NCBI RefSeq assembly: GCF_049243985.1
Contig: NC_135384.1
Location: forward strand, 13,636,501-13,700,500
Source of the DNA: Paroedura picta
Lineage: Eukaryota; Chordata; Lepidosauria; Squamata; Gekkonidae
Reading direction: 5' to 3'
DNA length: 64,000 nucleotides
Shown here: positions 1-12,010 of the stretch, in pieces
Numbering within the stretch: position 1 is the stretch's first letter
Layout of the letters: each line of letters starts with the position of its first letter
Translations under genes and position numbers: made by a program
The notes under the pieces: model-generated
Told to the model about the DNA's origin: nothing
Seen by the model: the letters and a program-made list of their open reading frames with translations, nothing else
Databases searched by the model: none

Positions 1-654
1 TCATCAATGGCAAAAATCAATGACATGACATGTTGATACTTTCGCATCTTTGTACTGCAATGAGATGGGGAATGAAACACAGAAGTGATTGCCAAATTAG
101 CCGACATATTAGCAGCACATTTTTTTTTAATCCTGCTGAATCTCCCTGCAAGAATGAGATGGAAATGTTTAGATGAGAAGAGTGTATCAGAGGAGGGAAT
201 TTTGGTTGTGCCTCATGCTGTAGTGTTGTTCGTGTGACTAGGACAAATGGGAAAGTAGAGTTCATTTACAAATTGGAGGAATTATCCTGAGAAAGGCAAG
301 CACTCTATAATCTATCTCTGTTACTGAAATTAGTAGGACTATATCAAGTCCTTGTTTCAATTTTCATTTATTTTTTCAAGCTAGAGGTGTGTGGAGCTGT
401 TCTGGTGGCAGCTCAAGCTGAGACGGTGAGCCTTGCACATGTGGCAACTTAAATGGGCACCCCATGATCCCACCCCCTGTGCATGCTGCCATGTGTGCTG
501 AGTCCAGCATGCATGCTACCGAGCCTATAGCCATTTGTGCCTTTTCTTTGAGACTCCCACCAGAGCATCAATCAGTGGCCACAACTTAATTTTAGCCGCT
601 CCTTGTCAGTGCCCACAGTAAAATCCCTCAAACAGACTATAAAGAAAATCACTT
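1..654. other. Unassigned intergenic sequence
   Basis: I see no gene here. The first 360 bases are AT-rich and look unique. About 400-545 is richer in GC and resembles dispersed-repeat debris, but I cannot name a family. Confidence 0.4.
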
Positions 655-1020
655 CTGGCCCCTACCTGGTGGAATGAGCTCCCGGAAGAGCTACAGGCCC
701 TGCGGAAGCTTTCGGCATTCGGCAGGGCCTGCAAGACAAATCTCTTCCACCAGGTCTATGGTTGAGGCCGACACATCAAAGAAAATCTGGACCTCCCTTG
801 CTACTCTCGTCATATCAGGATTGGATTAAAAGCCCTCCATTCACCCTGAGTTTTTTATGATGTTTTTGCCGCCGATTGGAGGATTATAAGGGGATGGTTA
901 AGTTGTGTTTTATAATGTTATGGGTTTTATGTGGTTTTTATTTATTGGGGCTTTTATGTTAGCCGCCACAAGCCCTTGTGGGAGTGGCGGGACAGAAATG
1001 CATTGATAAATAAATAAAAA
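655..1020 (+). mobile_element. LINE 3' end (CR1/L2-type)
   Basis: The start encodes the conserved reverse-transcriptase C-terminal phrase of the CR1/L2 group (Leu-Val-Glu-Glu-like, around a 'tggtggaatgagctccc' block), followed by a long 3' UTR. It ends in the 'gccacaagccc...gggagtggcggg' tail and a short TAAA run. The same tail occurs at about 2760-2980. The element is truncated at its 5' end. The clade name is from memory of family sequence, not a search. Confidence 0.65.
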
Positions 1021-1057
1021 ATGATAGAGTTGCAACTAGATAATAGTAGTCCTTTTA

Positions 1058-1195
1058 GAGTTGTTCTCACGGAACAGTTATGTCAGAGTTCTTTCAGCTC
1101 CACCTCCCTCACAGGGTGACTGGTGTGGGGAGAGGAAGGGAAGGCAATTGTAAGTCACTTTGAGACTCCTTCAGGTACTGAAAAGTGAGATAGAA
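1058..1195 (+). mobile_element. tRNA-derived SINE, 3' part
   Basis: This matches the body and tail of the SINE seen whole at 4621 and 48611: the 'cacagggtg...gtggggagagg' block and the 'ctttgagactccttc' block. The tRNA-like head is missing. Confidence 0.65.
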
Positions 1196-1647
1196 CATCC
1201 AATTCTTCTTTGCAGGATGTTCAGCCAGAAATGCATGGGAGCACAAAACAGACAAGATTATGGAGAATGATGAAACAAAGATTCTAATTTCTGATAAAAA
1301 CAGATGAAATAGAGCATAACACACCCAATATCAAAACTGCAGACAAAATGAGAAATAGAGTTTGGATCACTGACATTGCAATCCTAGGAGAAAGCAGAAT
1401 AGAACATCACAAATTACAAAGACCAGCTCAGCTCCAGAAGGCAGCATTGCTTGGACCAAAAAAGAATCCGGTGAACATACATCTGTAATTACAAGAAATT
1501 TTCCATATCTCAAATTGCAAAACTCCATCTGCCAGTCAAAGATATGACTGTGACTGTTCATAAATTAATAAAAATAATTCATAATGTAACTTTCAGCAAT
1601 TCTAACCACCACCCAACAAAGAGTGTTAATGCAAAATAAGAACTTAC

Positions 1648-1895
1648 AGAGCAGAATAATGACCTCTATCTGGAGGTTCAGTAAAGCACAGGGGAACTAC
1701 CAAAGTCTCTGTTAGAGACAGGACCCCACCAATTATGGCTTCTCCTGGCCTGTACAAGTTGTCTTGGGTAGTCCTATAAACACTGCAATTGCCTTTCATA
1801 ACCTCTTCACACACAAAACACGGAAAAAGCAGCCATAACAGACACCTGGCTGTAGATATTTGTTTACCTATGTACCTGGAGCTACATATGAACAT
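1648..1895 (-). CDS. V2R-like exon 1 (orphan, divergent)
   Basis: Read on the minus strand, this encodes a hydrophobic leader (CLLWLLFPCFVC), a cysteine a few residues later (NCSVY), then YRPGEAIIGGV, the position of the 'Y-x-P-G-D-x-x-I-G-G' motif that marks the first exon of V2R and other class C receptors. The reading frame runs into a perfect donor (GTAAGT, 1647 down to 1642) in phase 2, the same phase as the two certain V2R first exons at 47000 and 58202. No exon 2 was found between 1 and 1647, so the rest may lie left of the window or be lost. The protein after the motif is unlike the other two V2Rs, so it would be a different V2R subfamily. The start Met at 1895 is uncertain, because a possible acceptor also lies inside the leader. 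Confidence 0.5.
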
Positions 1896-2324
1896 TCTTA
1901 GAGAATTATCTTAAGTAGATCAACCCAGATTCTTACTCAGTAGAGCTTGCTATGAAGAAAATATCTTTAGGATAACACTAAACACATTCCTCGCTGTGGT
2001 TATCACTGTAACAGGCAAGAAGTACAATTCAAAGTCAACACACTTTTAGCATCAATGCAGCAGCAAGTTTCATTTAGATTGTTTCTGGACTACTAATGCT
2101 ATAGGAAATAAAATTAATGATCATGATGTAGACATTAATTTAGATAATAGTAGTCATTTTGATTATTATAGAGTAGAAATCTCTGATGTTGCCTATTTTC
2201 TGTGCAGCTGGAGAAAAATATTTGTCTACGTTACCAAAAAATTATGAGGGTTCTTTTGAGGAGAGGCTCCAGCAACAATTCTGCAATTTTGGTGCCTCTG
2301 CCTCAAACTTTCATACCCCTTCTG

Positions 2325-2535
2325 TTACATGCAGGGCCAGCTGGCAGGGCCACAGATTACCACCACAGCATCAAAAAATATATGGAAGTATCAATGTCCA
2401 CATACCACGGGCCATCCAGGGCACTGAGTTGGGCCATGGTTGGGAGGTGGCTGAAATGGCAGCAGCATCATGCACAATCAGGGATTGGCCCCACTGCCCT
2501 GCCACCGCCAGTGTGGCCTTGCATAATCGGTCTTT
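2325..2535. repeat. GC-rich dispersed repeat, MITE-like
   Basis: A GC-rich patch in AT-rich surroundings that ends in 'ttgcataatcgg'. The same 'gcataatcgg' word and similar composition appear inside the element at 12330-12877, so I take it as a related non-autonomous element. No clean terminal inverted repeat was found. Long open frames here are by-products of GC content. Confidence 0.35.
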
Positions 2536-2759
2536 GAGAAATGTATCTAGTAAATACTTGGGGAAGTCAGAGCAGTAACCTGCAGTAGACTACATCAAGG
2601 CAAGCCAAATGACTCACTTTTGGACTACTTTTGAAAAAATTACAGAAAATTGTGTCTGGAAATGTAGAGAGGAATCCAATTTCAGATTTCCAAAGGGAAG
2701 CTGAAAGACTGGGAACTGTGGAAGGTTTTGACATCTGAACCCCCCTCATGGACTATTCT

Positions 2760-2980
2760 ACGGGCAGTTGAGATCGTTTTCCATGCCACCCCCGGAGTTG
2801 TTTTTTAGGAGGGTATTTTAGTTGTGTTATGTCACCGCATATGTCTTGGACATTGGTTTCTGTCAGGATACTGTTGTATTTCGGGGGGTATTTTATTGGG
2901 GTATTTATTGAATGTAACCTGCCACAAGCCTTCTGGGAGTGGCGGGCTAAAAGTCAAATAATAATAAAATAATAAAAAGT
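2760..2980 (+). mobile_element. LINE 3' tail (same family as 655-1020)
   Basis: It ends with 'cctgccacaagccttctgggagtggcgggc' and an AATA-rich tail, closely parallel to the end of the element at 655-1020. Only the 3' UTR is present. Confidence 0.55.
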
Positions 2981-4620
2981 TTAATTTAAGTTATACACTT
3001 AAAAGTCCATGGCCTTCAGCCGATTAAAAGAGGACAATCCTGCTTGTACTGAAGTACAATCCTACAAGAAAAGTTACAACATTCTAAGTTCATAGAAGTC
3101 AATCCAATAACTTCAGAAGATAACTAGACACTTGGGGACATAACAAAAGAGAATTTAAAATGAAATATATATATATTAAATGACTCCTTGTTTCAGTAAA
3201 GATTCATACTGAACGAAATATTTATATCTTAATTAAAGTACTCCAATGTTAATCAGAGAATTCTATAGGGAGCAATTATCTATATTTTTTATTAATGCTT
3301 ATGAACTTCCAGTGAGAACTTTTCTAGCATGGCAACTGAGTTGTCAACAATTAAGCTATTGGAAACCCATTGACTACGTTGCTTTGGAGATGCTGCTATA
3401 ATATTAATTTGGAAGATTGTCTACATATATATGTGTATATGCCTACATAAATATATATATATAAATTGATAGATCTATTGATAGTTAAATCATTGGGACT
3501 TACTTTACAATTTTACAATTGTATGTCATTGGGCTAAACTTAAAGTAGAGGTATTATCACTAGTGCAGTGAATTTGTATGAGGATTACTTTGATCAGGAC
3601 AATGATTTTTCCCTGTTTTTAAGAGTTTAGAAAGGCAAGTAATGCATTTATTAATTATTTTTCTCCTTTTAGTAATAAGCTATCAAGAAGTACCATCTAA
3701 TTGTACACTAAGATTTAATGTTTCTGTCAGAGCCTAAATATTACAGGTTTAATAATTTTAAAGCAATCAGCATATATGTTAAGCAAGAATAAGTCTCTTT
3801 ATTACTGTCTGTTCGTTTGGGTATCAGGGTAATATTTTGTAAGTGTGTCTACTATAAGACTCGGATTCCCCACACCTTCTATTTTAATTTGTATCAGCTA
3901 TGTTCAGAAAATCTTAAGTTTCCTCACTAGTGAGCTTGGTATGAAGAAATAAGGAGAGAGGGTTGCTTATTTTATCCTGTAATACATGTAATATCCTCAA
4001 AAGCTTTGATATAAATTCTTGAAAATTATGAACTAGCAAAACATATTGATTCAATGTCTGTATTCTATCTCAGAAATCTTTCATGGTAAATTCAGTTTAA
4101 AAGGGGGGAAATAATTCAATTCAATAGAATACGGAAAGTTAATATTGAAAACAAATAGAATTGTAGAGAGGTGGGGGAGACAGATGGACAAAGGTTTTCC
4201 CTCTCTTTATTTCATCTTCCTCTCAACCACATAATTGTAAAATCCTGTCCAGCTATGAATATCCCCAGTCAGGAGCAGATTCCTTAGGCATCAGTATCAT
4301 TTGCTAGATCAAGAATCAGCTACATACCAGTAAATTTCAATGAATTCAGAATTCCTCCCCATCCTCTTTACCCTCAGTGGTCTCTTTGAGCCATGGATAA
4401 AGATCAGTAGGGTTAGACCTGAATCAGCAATTAGTAGGAGGAATAAATAAAGCGAAAATTTGGTATATCAATGATAAATAAACATTGAAGTACATAAGAA
4501 GTGTGCTCTCTTACCTCTTTTTTATATATAAGAACTTGAAATCTGGGCTAGTAATGGCTACAGTGAAATATCTTGCTAAAATTCCAAATTCATATCACAG
4601 ATGGACAATTTCAAAGGCAA
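2981..4620. other. AT-rich unique-looking sequence, no gene
   Basis: About 1.6 kb of strongly AT-rich DNA with short TATA/ATAT runs (for example 3164-3178 and 3424-3465). No convincing coding frame, RNA gene or known repeat was seen. Confidence 0.5.
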
Positions 4621-4885
4621 GATTTGGTGTAGTGGTTAGGAGTGCGGACTTCTAATCTCACATGCCATATTAGATACTGCACTCTCCCACATGCAGCCAG
4701 CTGGGTGACCTTGGGCTCACCACAGCACTGATAAAATTGTTCTGACTGAGCAGTGATATCAGGGCTCTCTCAGCCTCACCCAACTCACAGGGTGTCTGTT
4801 GTGGGGAGAAGACTGTTATGGACAGAAGACTGTTAGCCGCTTTGAGCCTCCTTCGGGTAGGGAAAAACGGCATATAAGAACCAAC
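4621..4885 (+). mobile_element. tRNA-derived SINE, near full length
   Basis: The head reads 'tttggtgtagtggttagga', a tRNA-like box A, followed about 40 bases later by a decayed box B region. The body ('ccacatgcagccagctgggtgacc') and tail ('gccgctttgagcctccttcggg', 'catataagaaccaactc') match the copies at 48611 and 57297. The TTC tail has expanded into the microsatellite that follows. Confidence 0.8.
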
Positions 4886-4969
4886 TCTTCTTCTTCTTCT
4901 TCTTCTTCTTCTTCTTCTTCTTCTTCTTCTTCTTCTTCTTCTTCTTCTTCTTCTTCTTCTTCTTCTTCC
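4886..4969 (+). repeat. (TTC)28 microsatellite at a SINE tail
   Basis: An almost pure TTC run of about 84 bases directly continues the SINE's 3' end. Poly-Ser, poly-Glu and poly-Arg open frames over it are artefacts. Confidence 0.95.
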
Positions 4970-6390
4970 TCCATTCTGTGGTACTTCATGGCAGATTTTA
5001 TCAAACGCCTGCACATTTGAGACACTATCTCTGTTCTGATTATGTATTAGAGATAATTTATCAAATTTTATTACTCTGTGCTTTATTACGAGGAAGAGCA
5101 AAAATGATAACTATGCCTCTCCTTATGCCCTTTAATCCCCTAGAAATTTTCCTGAATTATGCTGAGTATCTGTTGTTGAAATATGTACTGGACAACAGGC
5201 GCAATACAGTCTCTCTCACACAGAATCAAAGTATTTCTACATAGTGCCTTGCAAAAAGAAATAACCACCTGAGTAGCAGCTAATGATGTTGTATTCTTTT
5301 TTATGATCTAGGCTTTATATATGTGCTGGGTATTTTATATCTGCACCTACAATTATGGCATAGTTATTTTGAATATATGTCATGGAGCATTTTGCATTTT
5401 CTGTACATGATGTCATTTTTGATGGCTGATTTTCTCTGAATGAGTTTAAAATTTGTATGGAATTTATGTAGAAGGGGAATGATGACACAATCGTTAACCA
5501 ATATTTTAACTTGTGTAATGATATTATATGTTGAAATTTTACTGGTCAATGACCATATCAACAAAGTACAGGTTTGTTCCCTATTCAACCTCAATGCCTT
5601 CCTTATCACAGCCACAGACCACCTGATTTTTACCCATGCAGGTCCCATGACCCTCCACAGAGCCTTTTTGCTGGACAAAGGAGACCTCTCTTCTCTTCTT
5701 CACTAATGTAAGTACTGATTGAATCCAACCTTGAATCCAACCCAGACTATTGACATGTGGATTGTTATTTTAATGTACATTATAAACAAACATGAGACAG
5801 TAACTTTGCAAATCAAGGGTTGTGACCCTTGATCATTCTGGACCACATTCAGCTTTGTATTATTGCATAGCAGGGTATATACCAGAGTCTACCTCAAGTG
5901 TGAGGACACTTGATCTTCCAAGTACATTATCTTTCTGTACACTTAACAACAGGGCTTTAAGATTGGCCAGGATTTTTGTTCAAGCCTTGTAAACAGGGAT
6001 TTTAGACCATGGATGCAAACCATGTGTTATACTTGCCAAAGACTACAATATAAAGGAGTATAGCTTTGTACTGTGAACCCAGAAAAAAACTAGTATTCCT
6101 TTTTCTTGCCAGTAGCAGGTTGGTAGCCCAGTAAGTTATAGTCTGCCATAAATTTTGCTTGTGCAGAAGGGAGAAGGAAGCCTCCTGACTGATTGTTGTG
6201 CATGTGCATAAGGTTGTGGGTCCTGCATGAAAAAAACCCATGGGGGATGGGTACAATAATAGAAAGGAAAATTGGAGTAGCCTGTGGAGAAAAGATGGCT
6301 GGATACAGCCCACCTTCTTGGAATAAACTAATATGGTCGACAAACTCCAAACATATGTATCCTATGTCTGCCTTTGAGAGAAGTTCTTTG
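4970..6390. other. Unassigned intergenic sequence
   Basis: No gene or named repeat was recognised. Two open stretches at 5440-5706 and 6002-6350 show no family signature. Confidence 0.4.
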
Positions 6391-6600
<210 letters not shown>

Positions 6601-7158
6601 GTCTGTTTCTGAGATGCCATAATATGTCCAAATATATTTTTCTAAATTTTACAGAAATATTTCACCTATTAAATAATTGTACCCTAAGATGCTACATAAT
6701 GCAGGGCATGACAAATCTTGGGAACCATGGCAAATTGGTAGCTGAAAATGTCATCACCATATCTGTATTTTCAGCAGTGATTTTACTGCCGTGTGTCTCT
6801 GTGATCCTAAGTACAAAGTACATAATTTCACATGACAGTATTTTTAATTGCAGCCCATACAAATCCATGGGCATGAAGGTCTTACCAGTGCTTGTGTAAT
6901 AGATATCATTAAACTGTGGTAGATAAATTAATTTTGTCAGGGCATGGATAAAATTACAAGAAATCCAAGTTTTTAGGATTTGGTTTTGTGATAATTATAT
7001 GGAGAAAATACGGTCATGAAAATACTAACTGTAAGGCCTGAGGCATAAATTTAGCTGTGGTGTTTTGGGCCTAGTTCCAAAGGCCATAGAAAATGTGTCA
7101 AGGGCAAAATGTGCAAATAGGAATCCATTACATTTCTTTTCGTTTATGTCCCTTTGTT
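6601..7158. other. Upstream region / putative 5' intron of the first OR
   Basis: AT-rich, no coding frame supported. The end (7135-7161) is pyrimidine-rich and finishes in CAG, so it likely forms the 3' end of the intron that separates the 5' UTR exon from the OR coding exon. Confidence 0.45.
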
Positions 7159-7161
7159 CAG
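7159..7161 (+). promoter_or_regulatory. Predicted 3' splice site before OR-A1
   Basis: CAG after the pyrimidine-rich 'tttcttttcgtttatgtccc' region. It leaves ten bases of 5' UTR ahead of the ATG at 7172. Confidence 0.6.
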
Positions 7162-7171
7162 ATCAGCTCCT

Positions 7172-8110
7172 ATGCAAGAAGTAGGAGAAAATGAAACAGA
7201 AGTGACTGAATTTATCCTCATTGGCTATTCAGGTCGACCCAAGGAAAGGATGGCTCTAACGGTCTTCTTGGTCATTGCGTATGCAGTAACAGTTGTCGGA
7301 AATGGAATCATTGTGTTAGTGGTTGTATCCGATCCACGACTCCACAACCCTATGTATTTCTTCCTTTGTAATTTGTCCATCCTTGATCTCTGCCTCATAA
7401 CAAATGCGGTCCCACAATCTATAGCCAACTGCTTAGTGGACCGCCCGATTATGTCTCTTCCTTTGTGCTATACCCAGCTTTATGTTGGTTTATGCTTTGG
7501 ATCAACTGAATGTTTCCTCCTGGCTGTCATGGCTTACGACCGTTACGTTGCTATCTCCAATCCACTGCGCTATACCCTCATCATGAATATGAGGGTTTGT
7601 GCCGTGTTAGCCATTGTGACATGGAGCGCAGCCTTTATGCTTACTGTTGTGCCCTGTCTTGCTAAACCAGCTCGGTTCTGTGGAAAGAATGAAGTGGACA
7701 GTTTGTCGTGTGAATTTAAATCTGTATTTAAGCTCATTTGTACGGATACATCCCTGAGCCAAATAAGCATTTACTTTACCAGCAGCTTTACATTAGTTTT
7801 CCCCGTAATCTTCATCCTTTTTTCCTATTTGCGCATTCTGGTGGCCATCTTTAGGTTGCACTCAGAAGGAGGCAGGATGAAGGCTTTTTCCACGTGTGGG
7901 TCCCATCTTGCCGTGGTGTGCATGTTCTACGGCACTTGCATGTTCTCCTATCTCCTTCCTCAGACAAAGAACACAAGTGACATTGAAAAAATAGTATCCG
8001 TATTTTATGGAGTGGTGACACCCATGGTGAACCCTTTAATTTATACCCTTCGAAATCAAGAAGTCACGGGAGCACTGAAAAGGCTGCTCAATAAAAAAGG
8101 TGTCACATAA
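7172..8110 (+). CDS. Olfactory receptor, family 13/2-like (OR-A1)
   Basis: An intact, intronless class II OR of 312 residues: a seven-helix G-protein-coupled receptor for odorants in olfactory cilia, signalling through G-olf. Family marks are N-glycosylation site N7, GN at 43-44 in TM1, PMYFF at 60-64, MAYDRYVAI at 120-128 after TM3, KAFSTCGSH at 237-245 in TM6 and PLIYTLRN at 288-295 in TM7. The start is ATG at 7172; the open frame extends upstream only through a non-ATG codon. A CAG acceptor ends at 7161, ten bases before the ATG, as expected for an OR with a spliced 5' UTR. NPLRY after the DRY motif, CGSHLAVV and 'TPMVNPLIYTL' fit families 13/2 better than others. The subfamily needs a tree. 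It is the first of three related plus-strand genes. Confidence 0.95.
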   Translation: MQEVGENETEVTEFILIGYSGRPKERMALTVFLVIAYAVTVVGNGIIVLVVVSDPRLHNPMYFFLCNLSILDLCLITNAVPQSIANCLVDRPIMSLPLCYTQLYVGLCFGSTECFLLAVMAYDRYVAISNPLRYTLIMNMRVCAVLAIVTWSAAFMLTVVPCLAKPARFCGKNEVDSLSCEFKSVFKLICTDTSLSQISIYFTSSFTLVFPVIFILFSYLRILVAIFRLHSEGGRMKAFSTCGSHLAVVCMFYGTCMFSYLLPQTKNTSDIEKIVSVFYGVVTPMVNPLIYTLRNQEVTGALKRLLNKKGVT

Positions 8111-8419
8111 AACGCAATGCACGTCAGTAGGAAAATGCTTTTCTTGACGATAGCTGACAACATTCAATTGTCATTTATACTCTTACTCTTGTCATTTTTT
8201 TCCTGTTTTGACAAGCTTGGGTTTTGTTTTTGTTTTTTAATCATAAACCTATATTTTCCTCCTGTTCAAAAAAAACAAAGTCTTGCTGATGAGCCCTGGG
8301 ATGGATCCATTCAGCTATTTTCATCACTGTGGCTGAATTCTCTTCCTTCATATATCATCCTAGATTACGCCATCGCTGTTACAATTACTGTAAATCATTG
8401 ATTTTTATTGTCATTTTAT

Positions 8420-8512
8420 GGTTTTAGGGGACGGGGTTATGTAAGCCGCCTCGAGCCTTCGGGGGGAGGCGGGGTATAAATATAAATATAATAATAATAA
8501 TAATAATAATTT
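8420..8512 (+). mobile_element. LINE/SINE 3' tail with (AATA)n
   Basis: 'gtaagccgcctcgagccttcggg...gaggcggggtataaat' followed by an AATA/AAT run. The same tail occurs at 39475-39556. Only about 90 bases are present, so the family stays open. Confidence 0.5.
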
Positions 8513-9478
8513 CTTCATAGTTTTTGTTTGAGTAGGTTCTGTGATCCAAATTCACCTCCTCCCTCTTTTGCCAGTGTAAATGTTGGTAGAATCCAGTCCC
8601 ATAACTTTATCCCATATCTTTGTGACATTAATGTTTTCCTGTGTTTGGATCCTGATTAGACCCTTACACAAGGGCAAAAGATTCTACCTACAGTGCATGG
8701 TTTTTCCACCTACACCTCACCTAGCATCATAGAATTTCCACAACTGGGGTAGAGGGAACCCCCAGGAGCAATATTTCAGGGGTCACTTTGGCCTACCACA
8801 GGATGGGGAAGGCAGAAAAATCAAGCTCTGTGGATGACCAGAGGAATCAGTGCTCAAGATCCAACCCCTTTTCTCTTCCTTGAAAGGCGACCAGAAGCTG
8901 GACCCACATCTCGGTGGAATATTTGCATTTTGCAGAGTTGTTTCATTCCTAAACACAAGAACCATTGTATTGAGCCAAGACTTTGTCTTAGGTATTTGTT
9001 CACTAAGAACTTTATCACTGGGGGGAAATGAATTGTATAACTATATCTGCCATGTACTAGAACTTCAAAAATTAAATTATTTTAAAAATCACCAGCAGGC
9101 CGCAGGAGCATTGTCACCACAGCTTAACTGAGATGTACTTTCATGCTGCCTGCAAGAGAAAGGCACCTGCAAGCAGGGCAACTACTGCAAACTGATTCTT
9201 CTGTCTTCCTCACCAGTAAATCCAAACACCAAGAAACACTATTCAGGGTTTCTGGTCTTGGGCCTTCTAGGGGGAGGTTAGGTCATTGCTGGTATTTCCA
9301 ACCCAAAACTCGAAAGATTTGGGCATTGTATCAGTTCAGAGGTATCTGAGTGCACACTGCTAGTAGAGCAGCATTCACCTGATTATTCCTTTGTATAATT
9401 TTAGGATTATGTTTATTTTGAAGGAGAAGGTTTTACTTCATAAAGAGAGCAAATAGCTGTTTGTTACTTTATAACTTC
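8513..9478. other. Unassigned sequence downstream of OR-A1
   Basis: No gene or clear repeat recognised. Confidence 0.4.
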
Positions 9479-9744
9479 AGAGCCTCTTGTGGCGCAGGGT
9501 GGTAAGACAGCAGAAATGCTGTTTGAAGCTGTCTGCCCATGAGGCTGGGAGTTTGATCCCAGCAGCCGGCTCAATGTTGACTCAGCCTTCCATCCTTCCG
9601 AGGTCGGTAAAATGAGTACCTAGCTTGCTGCTGGGGGGGGGGGGGGTAAACGGTAATGACTGGGGAAGGCACTGGCAAACCACCCTGTATTGAGTCTGCC
9701 ATGAAAACGCTAGAGGGCGCAGGGGATTCCTTTACCTTTACTTT
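9479..9744 (+). mobile_element. Sauria-type SINE, full length
   Basis: The tRNA-like head 'cctcttgtggcgcagggtgg' and box-B-like 'gagtttgatccca' are followed by 'ccttccgaggtcggtaaaat', 'aatgactggggaaggcactgg' and 'tgccatgaaaacgctagagg'. It ends in the (CTTTA)n-like tail typical of SINEs mobilised by Bov-B LINEs. A run of 13 G interrupts the middle. A truncated reverse copy lies at 26680-26795. Confidence 0.8.
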
Positions 9745-11759
9745 ATAACTTCACTTTTATTCTGTGTGTTCTGATTGTACCAGGGATCATTAAACAAATC
9801 AAATCTTCAGGTGATTCAGAGCTTGTTTTATTGAATTTTTATTAGAAAGAGTATATATAACCCCCTCCCGCAACTTTCGAATCATTGTATCAACTTGTGT
9901 CACATTCCACTCAATAATTTTAATCACACAATTTTAAAACCCTCTGACATCCGGAAATGGGAGCGCACCAGGCCATCCCAGCTAGGCAACCTATGTTCAG
10001 CATCCACACAGCCTCTTAAAAAATGTAATTTGCCACTCAGTTTCATTCCCACTGATTGAAGAGGTATCTATTTCTAATTCCCCGCCCCCCAAAAACAGGA
10101 AAGTATGGTTTAGAAAAGTCACCCCTTTCTTATACTATTGTTACACCCTTTTGATGTGTTCCATTGTACGCTGCATAGTGTCACTTGGCCAGGCTCTGAT
10201 ACAAGAAGGAAATTAGACTAGGAGGGAATATAGCTGAAGAAACAAAGCATAAAGAAGTAAGGGATGAGAGTGGTCAGAGATGAGATTCCCTTTCACGTGT
10301 AGTCCATTTCTGTTAATAAAAACAGGAGATCCCTCTGCCTCTCATCTCAGGATTTGAGGAAAGGAGGGAGCAGTTTGTTAACTTAGAGTCCACTCTGTAA
10401 ATGAGAACAACAGCCTTGAGAACATGAATGCTCTGTATTCTCTCCCTAAAATTTAAGAGGAAAGATCCAAATTGTGATGGGCAGGAAGATTATGAGTGCT
10501 TACATATATCTTCAAGTAAAACATCTGAGGAAGTTTTAAGGGTAGGCTCAATCAGAGCAGGAACATTTTCAATTGTAGCCCCCTAAAGCTTTTTCACTCT
10601 AAAAAAGAAAAGAAAATGACCACGCCTCTTGACCCTATTATTCAAAAATACCTAATGTGCCAGTGGTGCTGCTTTTTTGCGAAGAAGTTGTGAGGATGGT
10701 AACCTCTATGTTCATGTACTTAATAGCTATAGATCTTGCGTAAGTGCCTTTGAGCACATTATTCCAAGGGGACTTTATTATATGAGAACATAGAAAAAGG
10801 AAAACAAAAACTAGTGGACTGTTGGCTTCTCAATATAGCATCAATTCCATGAAAATGGCTCTTGTGAATCCCTCCTTCTATTTCCTTTATAAGGACAGCC
10901 ATTGAAGAACAAAGAGACCAAGATAAATCAGGAGAATTCAGAAAACCATTGGACTGTGGTTTTTACTCATATCCTCTTTGCTCTTTTCACTTCAGTGAAG
11001 TAACAAGAAATGAATCTAGAAGAATCTAGGATTTAAAAAAAATCCAGTTGATGCTGATAACCCTCAAAATTCAAAATACCTTTAATGGCATCATAAAAAG
11101 AAAATAACAGATGTGGGGGGTGATCTGCCTGCAACATCTGTCTCCCTATTGATCACCAGGGTTGATTCAGCTGATCTGGCTGGCTAGGCGGGTGTCCCCT
11201 ACCTCCCGCATCACTCCATGTGCATCCCTTTTGAAGCTGCAAACTCAGGGGAAGAGGGCAACCATCCCAGATAGTACCCTTCTTCAATGCTGATAACCTT
11301 CCAGCTTTGATTTTGTGCCCAGGGGTGTTTAAACCACCACTTTTGTTATGTTTTTATTTAATCTCCATTCTCACTTCAAATTTTGTTTTCCAATCTTTCT
11401 TCTTTACTTGTTTTCCACGACCCACTATAGTAAGGGGAAATTAATTCCTTAATGACTTGATTAAAAGACATGCAAAATGTCCTCCAGGATCTTTTTATAG
11501 CATAATGATTTTTCAGTACTTCAGTGACTAAAAACACACTCACATATAGGCACAAACACATTCAAGGTAAGTTTTGTTTTCATTGGCATGCCAGTTATTT
11601 TCTTGCATTTTCAAAAGATGGTTATTAAAAGCGTTGAATGTAATTTAGCGAACTATTTAGCACTTATTGAACTTCTGTTTCTTTAACTGGAACTGAATTA
11701 TGGCCATTATAAAGACCTTTGAATTATATATTATGCTACCATACCTTGGCATAAATATC
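9745..11759. other. Unassigned intergenic sequence, no gene
   Basis: About 2 kb with no supported coding frame. 11110-11330 is richer in GC and looks like an old repeat, but I cannot name it. Confidence 0.4.
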
Positions 11760-12010
11760 TCATATAGAGAATGGAACACAGTTGTTTTCTGTTGTTCCAG
11801 AAGGTTGGACCAGAAGCAATGGGTTGAAATTAATTCAAAAGAATTTTCGGCTCAACATCCAGATGAAGTTCCTGATAGCGGTTCCTCAGTGGAACAGGCT
11901 TCCTCGGGAGGTGGTGGGTTCTCCTTCTTTGGAAGTTCTTAAGCAGAAGCTAGATAGTCATCTGACACAATTGCTTATTTGATGAATTTAGGCAAATTGT
12001 GAATGGGTGG
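11760..12010 (+). mobile_element. CR1-type LINE 3' fragment
   Basis: It carries the phrase 'gtggaacaggcttcctcgggaggtggtgggttctcc', which encodes the conserved WN-R-LPREVVGSPSLEV end of the CR1 3' region, followed by 'aagcagaagctagatagtcatctg'. It is 5' truncated. Confidence 0.7.

Noticed and set aside
1109-1561. Further V2R exons left of the orphan exon
   Set aside because: The open stretches here show none of the exon 2 or 3 phrases (TKFYQH, GFHIYD, GWTWVGL).
4670-5101. Open frames with long Arg, Glu or Ser runs
   Set aside because: They are translations of the (TTC)28 microsatellite and the SINE before it.
5440-6350. Repeated 'HAGP' open frames at 5440-5706 and 6002-6343
   Set aside because: The shared phrase is short, the frames are on opposite strands and no receptor or other family signature is present.
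7154-7171. Six-codon N-terminal extension of OR-A1
   Set aside because: It would begin at a TTG codon and cross the predicted acceptor at 7159-7161.
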